Source: Novosphingobium sp. 18050 (GTDB lineage Bacteria; Pseudomonadota; Alphaproteobacteria; Sphingomonadales; Sphingomonadaceae). Taken from it: a stretch of DNA of 64,000 bases. The notes under the pieces are model-generated. The model searched no databases, was not told where the DNA came from, and worked only from the letters and a program-made list of their open reading frames with translations. Of this stretch, positions 58,463-64,000 are shown one piece after another. The stretch spans positions 19,663 to 83,662 of the forward strand of contig NZ_CACSJO010000021.1 of assembly GCF_902706195.1 (NCBI RefSeq), given 5' to 3'. Every line of letters begins with the position of its first letter. Position 1 is the stretch's first letter. A program made the translations under genes and the position numbers.

Positions 58463-59263
58463 ATGCTCGTGAACATCGACGGCCGCGACTTGCGCTACGA
58501 TATCTTGGGCGACGAGGCCGCGCCCGTGGTGTGCCTGGCGCACGCCCTGTCGTCGGACAGCGGCATCTGGGCCGAGCAAGTGCCGTCGCTACTGGCGGCG
58601 GGCTGGCGCGTGCTGCGCCCCGACATGCGCGGGCATGGCGGCAGCGAGGCCGGCGTCGACGACTACGCGATGTCGGCACTGACGCAGGACATCGTCGGCA
58701 TCCTCGACTTCCTCGGCATCGACAAGGTTCATTTCGTCGGCCTGTCGATCGGTGGCATGATTGGTCAGACTTTCGCGATCGAGCATCCCGAGCGCCTCCG
58801 CTCACTCATGCTGTGCGGCACTGCGCCCGCCGCGCTCGAAGGCGGGATGGACGTGCTGTGGAAGCCGCGCTTCGCGGCGATCGCCGCGGCGGGTTCGGTC
58901 GCGCCGCTGGCCGACGCGACGATGCCGCGCTGGTTCACCGAGGCGTTCCGGGAACGCCGGCCCGACCGCGTGCAGCAGATCTATCAGACGGTCTGCCGGA
59001 CCACTCCGGCCGGTTACCGCGGCGGCGGCATTGCCATCGATACGTTCGACGTGCGCGACCAGCTGCACTCCATCACCATGCCCACGCTGGTGCTGTGCGG
59101 CGATGGCGACACCGGAACGCCCCCGTCGGGCAACCGCGCCATCGCGAACGCTATCCCCGGCGCCCGCTACGTCGAACTCGAGAACGCCCGCCACATTCCC
59201 ATGGTCGAGTACCCCGAGCTGTTCAGCTCGATCCTGCTCGACTGGCTCGCCGCGCACCGGTAG
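58463..59263 (+). CDS. Alpha/beta hydrolase (PcaD-like)
   Basis: A 266-residue hydrolase resembling 3-oxoadipate enol-lactonases. The oxyanion region is LAHALSSDSGIW, the nucleophile GLSIGGMIGQ, the acid CGDGDTGTPP and the histidine NARHIPMVEYPE. It is 13 bases after the cupin. In this operon it would open an ester or lactone. Confidence 0.87.
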   Translation: MLVNIDGRDLRYDILGDEAAPVVCLAHALSSDSGIWAEQVPSLLAAGWRVLRPDMRGHGGSEAGVDDYAMSALTQDIVGILDFLGIDKVHFVGLSIGGMIGQTFAIEHPERLRSLMLCGTAPAALEGGMDVLWKPRFAAIAAAGSVAPLADATMPRWFTEAFRERRPDRVQQIYQTVCRTTPAGYRGGGIAIDTFDVRDQLHSITMPTLVLCGDGDTGTPPSGNRAIANAIPGARYVELENARHIPMVEYPELFSSILLDWLAAHR

Positions 59264-59283
59264 CCGTAGCGAAACAGGAGCAG

Positions 59284-60204
59284 ATGATGTACGCGGCACC
59301 TCCCAGCGTCACTGCCGAAGTGTTCGCCGTCATCCCCGAGGCGATCGGCTATGGCAACCGTCGGTCCGCCTGGGCGGATGCGCAGATCAACGGCGCGCCC
59401 ACACCGACCTACCTGGAAGGGCCCTGCTTCGATGCGCGCGGCAACTTGTGGGTCACCGACATTCCTTGGGGGCGGCTGCTGAAGATCACGCCCGAGGGCG
59501 ACGTCTCGGTCGGCGCCGAATACGACGGCCAACCCAACGGCCTCAAGTTCCTGGCCGACGGGCGCGGCCTCATCGCCGATTTCAAGAACGGCCTGATGGT
59601 CTTCGATCCGGCGACCGGCACCGTCGAGCCCTATCTCGTCCGGCGATTGCTGGAGCCGTTTCGGGGTCTCAACGACCTGACCGTCGCGAGCAACGGCGAC
59701 CTCTACTTTACCGACCAGGGCATGTCGGGGCTGCACGATCCTTACGGCAAGGTCTATCGCCTGACAGCGGCGGGCAAACTCGAACTGCTGCTCGACCGGA
59801 TCCCCAGCCCGAACGGCCTGGTGCTGAACAAGGCCGAGAATGCGCTGATGCTGGCGGTGACGCGGGCCAACGCGGTTTGGCGCGTGCCGCTGACGGCAGA
59901 CGGCGGCGTGACCAAGGTCGGCACCTTTATCCAGATGAGCGGCGGCAACGGCCCGGACGGCATGGCGATGGACGAGGATGACAACATTGCCGTCTGCCAC
60001 GTCGGCATGGGCTGCACCTGGGTGTTCGACAAGCTAGGCGAACCGCTCCTGCGCATACGCTCACCACGCGGGCTGAAGATCACCAACTGCGCTTATGGCG
60101 GGCCAGACCGCCGCACGCTGTTCATCACCGAGTCCGGTACCGGCACGATCCTGCGCGCTGAACTCGACGTTCCCGGCCGTGTCCTACACGCGCGCGCCGA
60201 CTAG
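59284..60204 (+). CDS. SMP-30/gluconolactonase family protein
   Basis: About 306 residues starting MMYAAPPSVTAEVF. Beta-propeller landmarks are LEGPCFDARGNLWVTDIPWGRLLKI (metal E), NDLTVASNGDLYFTDQG and SPNGLVLNKAENALMLAVTRANAVWR, with NGPDGMAMDEDDNI (metal D). A frame reaching back to 58531 overlaps the hydrolase and is not real. It likely hydrolyses a lactone. Confidence 0.85.
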   Translation: MMYAAPPSVTAEVFAVIPEAIGYGNRRSAWADAQINGAPTPTYLEGPCFDARGNLWVTDIPWGRLLKITPEGDVSVGAEYDGQPNGLKFLADGRGLIADFKNGLMVFDPATGTVEPYLVRRLLEPFRGLNDLTVASNGDLYFTDQGMSGLHDPYGKVYRLTAAGKLELLLDRIPSPNGLVLNKAENALMLAVTRANAVWRVPLTADGGVTKVGTFIQMSGGNGPDGMAMDEDDNIAVCHVGMGCTWVFDKLGEPLLRIRSPRGLKITNCAYGGPDRRTLFITESGTGTILRAELDVPGRVLHARAD

Positions 60205-60234
60205 CCACCCCCATCGCTTCACGAGGACAGATCC

Positions 60235-60873
60235 ATGGCACAAGCAAGAGCACCGGAAACCGGCCCCGGCGGCTTCGATCCCGAGCAGCGGCACGCGCAA
60301 GTGCTTGCATCGGGTCCACGTATCGAGGCCATTCCGAACGACCAGATAGACGAGAAGTCGTGGGAATTGGTGAATACGTTGCGCCAAGCCGCCGGGGCTC
60401 CGCCTACCGACGAGATGCCCGCATTCATGCGGCTGATGGCCAAGCACCCACCCCTCTTCCGCCGCCAGATGGAAATGGGGAACGTGCTGTTCAACGGACG
60501 CATCTCTCCGCGCGAGCGCGAACTCGCGGTACTTCGCATCTCTTGGCTAGCCGGCGCCGCTTTCGAATGGGGCGAGCATGTGGAAATTGGCAAGCGTGTT
60601 GGTCTGTCGGCAGAGGAGATCCAACGCGTCACGCAGGGCTCCTCGGTAACTGCTTGGAGCGTGCACGATGCCGCGATCTTGCGAGCGGTCGAGGAATTGC
60701 TTTCGGATTACGCCATCTCGGACCCGACCTGGGCCATACTCGCCCGTTCCTGGGACGAGCAGCAACTCATCGAATTGCCGATGATGGTGGGTCAGTACTT
60801 GACCACCGCCTTTCTCCTCAACTCGCTCCACGTGCAGCTCGGGGCCGGCAACCCGGGCCTGGCTCAGCGCTGA
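60235..60873 (+). CDS. Carboxymuconolactone decarboxylase (CMD) family protein
   Basis: A 212-residue CMD/AhpD-like helical protein. The family segment is ISPRERELAVLRISWLAGAAFEWGEHVEIGKRVGLSAEEI. The redox CxxC of AhpD is absent, so a lyase- or isomerase-type role is more likely. It starts 30 bases after the SMP-30 gene. Confidence 0.83.
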   Translation: MAQARAPETGPGGFDPEQRHAQVLASGPRIEAIPNDQIDEKSWELVNTLRQAAGAPPTDEMPAFMRLMAKHPPLFRRQMEMGNVLFNGRISPRERELAVLRISWLAGAAFEWGEHVEIGKRVGLSAEEIQRVTQGSSVTAWSVHDAAILRAVEELLSDYAISDPTWAILARSWDEQQLIELPMMVGQYLTTAFLLNSLHVQLGAGNPGLAQR

Positions 60874-60897
60874 GCTTTAGAAAAAAGGAAGCATCAC

Positions 60898-61428
60898 ATG
60901 TCGTCTGTCTTTGGGGAAGTTCGACAACTCGGCTTCATGTCTCGCGACATAGATCGCAGCATGCAGTACTTCGTCGAGGCTTGGGGTGTCGGCCCCTGGT
61001 ACGTTCTACGCAATTTGTCCGCCGCCATGCTGTACGAAGGGCAGGCCATCGATCTCGATATGTCGATCGCGATGGCCAATTGCGGCGACCTGCAGTTCGA
61101 GATCGTGATGCAGCACAACGAGAAGGTGCGTTCGCTCTACACCGACTCCCTGGCGCACACCCCAGGGCTGCATCTTCAGCATGTCGCCGTATGGAAGGAC
61201 GACGTGCGGGCGGCGGAGGCCGAAGCCCATGCCAGGGGATGGCGGTCAATCTTCGAAACCAACTCAGGGCCGGGCAAGTCCATTTTCGTCACGCACCCCG
61301 ACGAGCCGGCGGTCTGCATCGAACTGAGTGATTGTGATCCGTTCAAGGACGGTGTTCGAGATGCAATCAAAAGGCTTGCGAGCGTTTGGGACGGTAGTGA
61401 ACCCGTGCGTGAGGGGCTGCCGCAATAG
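60898..61428 (+). CDS. VOC-family (glyoxalase-fold) protein
   Basis: A 176-residue protein with two betaalphabetabetabeta modules: VRQLGFMSRDIDRSMQYFVEAWGVGPWYV and HTPGLHLQHVAVWKDDVRAAEAEAHARGW. Metal ligand candidates are H in LQHVAV and E in VCIELSD. It is the last gene of the operon. Confidence 0.78.
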   Translation: MSSVFGEVRQLGFMSRDIDRSMQYFVEAWGVGPWYVLRNLSAAMLYEGQAIDLDMSIAMANCGDLQFEIVMQHNEKVRSLYTDSLAHTPGLHLQHVAVWKDDVRAAEAEAHARGWRSIFETNSGPGKSIFVTHPDEPAVCIELSDCDPFKDGVRDAIKRLASVWDGSEPVREGLPQ

Positions 61429-61605
61429 ATCGGACGGCTACAGGCCTGGTGTAACTCGTGGGAGAAAGTTGGCGTATCGCAATTAGTGTGGCGATATTTT
61501 TCTTACCGGTGCCATCATCGCCCATCATTCTATCTGTTTTCTTCAAAAACTCATCTGCGATGCGTCCAGAACACCTCGCCGCTCATTATCAAAGGACTAG
61601 ATAAC

Positions 61606-62409
61606 ATGCGTCTCAAAGAGAAGGTTGCCGTGATAACTGGCGCTGGCTCCGGCATGGGCCGTTGTATGGCAGAGCTGTTTGTTCGGGAAGGCGCAAAGGT
61701 GGTATGCGCGGATCGCAGTGGACGGCAGGATGAGGTAGCGGAATGGCTCGGTGCCGATGCTGCAATTGCTGTGCAATGCGACGTCGGGATCGGCGCTGAT
61801 GTGCAGCGTATGATTACGACGGCAGAGGAGCGGTTTGGGCGCCTCGATATACTTTGCAACAATGCTGGCTTCGGCGGGCGGATGATGCCGCTGCATGAGC
61901 AGACCGAAGAAAACTTCGAGATAGTTCATGCTGCGAATCTACGAGGTGTTTTCCTTGGCATGAAATATGGCATCATATCCATGCTGAAGACGGGCGGCGG
62001 CGCTATCGTGAACACGGCATCAGCCGCTGCTGTCGTGGGGTGGAAGCACCACGCTATCTACTCAGGCGCCAAGGCGGGCGTGCTGCAGATGACGAAAAGC
62101 GCTGCGTTGGACTACGCCGAACAAGGTATCAGGATCAACGCAGTACTGCCCGGTAATACGTGGACCGGGCTCGTCCCAGCTTCTCAAGGCAATGCCGCGC
62201 CGCCACCAGGAACGCGCGCGTTACCCGGCGTTCCGATGAACCGGTGGGGGCTGCCGCAGGAAATCGCTGCTGCCGCTCTTTTCCTGGCGAGCGATGATGC
62301 CTCATTCACGACTGGCGCTGCGCTACCGGTCGACGGTGGGTACACCATTGGATTCTCAGGAATGGCGGCCGAAACATCCGACGCGCCAGAATTCCCGCCG
62401 CCGTTCTGA
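61606..62409 (+). CDS. Short-chain dehydrogenase/reductase
   Basis: A 267-residue SDR from ATG 61606 with AAAGGA upstream. Motifs TGAGSGMGRCMA, NNAGFGGR, NTASAAAVVG and Y-x3-K in YSGAKAG; C-terminal ALPVDGGYTIGFSG. It follows 177 bases after the VOC gene and may have its own promoter. Confidence 0.87.
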   Translation: MRLKEKVAVITGAGSGMGRCMAELFVREGAKVVCADRSGRQDEVAEWLGADAAIAVQCDVGIGADVQRMITTAEERFGRLDILCNNAGFGGRMMPLHEQTEENFEIVHAANLRGVFLGMKYGIISMLKTGGGAIVNTASAAAVVGWKHHAIYSGAKAGVLQMTKSAALDYAEQGIRINAVLPGNTWTGLVPASQGNAAPPPGTRALPGVPMNRWGLPQEIAAAALFLASDDASFTTGAALPVDGGYTIGFSGMAAETSDAPEFPPPF

Positions 62410-62506
62410 TTTAGGGTCGGACGTGACCCCCGGTTTAGGGTCGGTATTCAATAAGGTTGCGCGGCAGGCGGTTGGCTGATTCAAGGTTGCCGAGGAAGCG
62501 CGTTGG

Positions 62507-62847
62507 ATGAGCAAGCACCTTTATTGGCTGAATGACAGGAGTTGGGCAGCGATTGAACCGCTGCTTCCAACAGGTCGTCGTGGCGCCCATCGTGTCGATG
62601 ATCGCCGGGTGATCTCGGGCATCATGCACATGCTCAAGACGGGTGCGCGATGGCGCGATTGCCCGGCCCAGTACGGCCCGTACACGACGATCTACAGCCG
62701 CTTCAATCGCTGGAGCCAGCAGAGGGTCTGGGAGGATGTCTTCTACGCCCTGACCGACTCGACCGGCCTGATCGGCGGCGTTACAGCCTCGATCGACAGA
62801 TGCATATCAAGGCACATCGTTCGGCAGGTAGCGCAAACGTAGATTGA
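62507..62847 (+). pseudogene. IS5-family transposase fragment with frameshift
   Basis: The N-terminal 100 residues of an IS5-type transposase: WLNDRSWAAIEPLLPTGRRG, DRRVISGIMHMLKTGARWRDCP, YGPYTTIYSRFNRWSQQRVWEDVFYAL. After ASID the expected STHIKAHRSAG continues only in the next frame (HIKAHRSAGSAN), implying a 1-base loss near 62802. It is then cut by the IS256-type element. Confidence 0.8.
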
Positions 62848-62882
62848 GCAACCTCACGTCTGGAAATTGAATCGGGTGGGAA

Positions 62883-63870
62883 TCACGCATCCCGGCATTC
62901 CCATTTGATGTAGGCCTTGTTGTCGCAAGCCCATGTTTCGTCGATTTCGACGAGAACGGCGGAGACGAGGCGGAGGAGCGCCTCGTCGTTGGGGAAGACC
63001 CTGACCTTGACGGTGCGGCGCTTGAGTTCCTGCTGGACGGCGCGCTCGATCGGGTTTGAGGTGCGCAGTCGCCGGCGGTGGTGCTCAGGCAGAGCGAAGA
63101 CAGCCAGGCCTTCGGGGATGGCATTTTCGAGCCACCTGGCGAGTTTGGGCGCGGTTTTGCAGTAGCCCGCAACGAGCTCGTCAAGCGCGGCCTGTGCCTT
63201 TGCCAGCGAACCGGCGTTCCAGACGCTACGCAGCTCTGAGCCGATGCGAGCGCGGATGGCGACGTTGGGAGCGTGATGGATGGCATTGGCGGCGAGGTGG
63301 AACTGGCAGCGCTGCCAGGTGGCCGACCCGAGTACCGCCCGGCGAGCGGCGCGCAGGCCTGCATGATCATCCGACACGATGAATTCGACGCCTCGCATGC
63401 CGCGGGCGACAAGGTCATCGAGGAAGCCGCGCCAGTGGACCTCAGCCTCCGACAGGGCAACACTGACACCGAGCACCCGGCGACGCTCGTCAGATCCGAT
63501 CCCGATCGCAGAGAATACCGCAGCATCGCGCACCACGCCGCCCTGGCGCATTTTCTCGTATCGTGCGTCGAGGATGAGGTAACGGATCTCGCCCAGTGGA
63601 CGGGTCCGCCACGCCTCCAGTTCGTCGTCAAGCAGGGCTGCAGCGCGGCTGACCTGTGAAGAGGACATGCCTTCGATGCCAAATTCGCGCAGCACCGCTT
63701 CGGTCTGACGGGTGGAAACACCTTTCACGTACATCTCCGCTACCGCCAGCATGACCGCACGCACAGAGCGGCAGCCTCGCTCCAGCGATTGCGGGTAGAA
63801 AGGCTGCCCGTCATGACCGGCGGTCTTGGGGACTGCCACATGCACCGTGCCCGCTGGCGTATCGATCCGC
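62883..63870 (-). pseudogene. IS256-family (mutator-type) transposase, N-terminally truncated
   Basis: At least 320 residues of a mutator-type transposase, against about 400 for full-length members. Catalytic region: YLILDARYEKMRQGGVVRDAAV (first D), VEFIVSDDHAGLRAARRAVL (second D) and the terminal EIDETWACDNKAYI, with RTSNPIERAVQQELKRRT. The frame is open upstream to a TGA next to the IS21-like end at 63872, so the N-terminus was removed by that insertion. Confidence 0.85.
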
Positions 63871-63871
63871 T

Positions 63872-64000
63872 TGTGTCAGACGAAATGAGAAACTGACCCC
63901 CTGCCGAATCTGAGAACTGACCCCTTCGGCTGAAGAGGGAAAGACAGATGACAAAAGGGATTCCAGAGTTTCCTGCACAGAGGTTGGCTGTGCAGGGAGA
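63872..64000 (+). mobile_element. Left end of an IS21-like element (partial)
   Basis: TGTGTCAGACG is followed by the repeated motif GAGAAACTGACCCC (63886) and GAGAACTGACCCC (63921), a layout of IS21-type ends. An ATG at 63948 (MTKGIPEFPAQRLAVQG) opens the first gene, running out of the window. It abuts the truncated IS256 gene. Family assignment rests on the end repeats only. Confidence 0.55.

Noticed and set aside
58531..60204. A 557-codon plus-strand frame ending with the SMP-30 protein.
   Set aside because: Its first 251 codons overlap the alpha/beta hydrolase in another frame and are arginine-rich. The SMP-30 domain starts at 59284.

Overview
The window reads as high-GC alphaproteobacterial DNA, most likely from a sphingomonad such as Novosphingobium or Sphingobium. 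This is inferred from codon use, the RPA-type RepA, the small ParA/ribbon-helix-helix partition pair and the mix of TonB receptor and P450 genes. No rRNA, tRNA or CRISPR was seen. The main result is architectural: a plasmid-like replicon of about 36.6 kb (703-37332) lies between two copies, in the same orientation, of one Tn3-family transposon. The left copy is cut by the window edge (1-702). The right copy is complete (37333-42818, 5486 bp, 38-bp inverted repeats). The 5-bp duplication TATAC sits at the inner edge of both copies (37328-37332 and 703-707). Joining the two inner edges rebuilds one uninterrupted gene. This is the structure of an unresolved replicative cointegrate, or of recombination between two transposon copies.

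The enclosed replicon carries two initiator-type genes (8399-9292 and 29131-29976) and five iterons at 32-33 bp spacing (30269-30419), with single iterons on both sides of repA. It also has parA and a ribbon-helix-helix partner with 11-bp phased GATACC arrays (26448-27753), a tyrosine recombinase next to a dif-like site (10740-11788), two toxin-antitoxin pairs, and a possible counter-transcribed RNA (30049-30150). Its main cargo is a complete-looking ABC-transporter capsule system. This comprises Kdo synthesis (kdsD, kdsA, kdsB), Kdo linker transferases (kpsC, kpsS), the export genes (kpsD-, kpsT-, kpsE- and kpsM-like), and several glycosyltransferases. Envelope-modifying genes follow: PhyH-type dioxygenase, LTA-synthase-like protein, fatty-acid-hydroxylase family protein, and LpxO-like hydroxylase.

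The transposon has divergent tnpR and tnpA around a res region, plus two passenger genes of unknown function. Its right copy interrupts an IS3-family transposase gene, and that IS itself lies against an older Tn3 tnpA remnant (42819-43967).

From 44396 to 62409 the target DNA holds a catabolic region: two TetR regulators, two class I P450s with a 2Fe-2S ferredoxin, an aldehyde dehydrogenase, short-chain dehydrogenases, and a tightly packed operon. That operon encodes a flavin monooxygenase, a 2-hydroxyacid dehydrogenase, an RraA/aldolase-like protein, a quinone-oxidoreductase-like protein, a cupin, an alpha/beta hydrolase, an SMP-30 protein, a CMD protein and a VOC protein. Four copies of the palindrome GCTAACC-N4-GGTTAGC lie in front of its transcription units and define a probable TetR regulon of unknown substrate. 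A chimeric SDR/TonB-receptor pseudogene marks a deletion. The right end (62440-64000) is a pile of IS5, IS256 and IS21 fragments.
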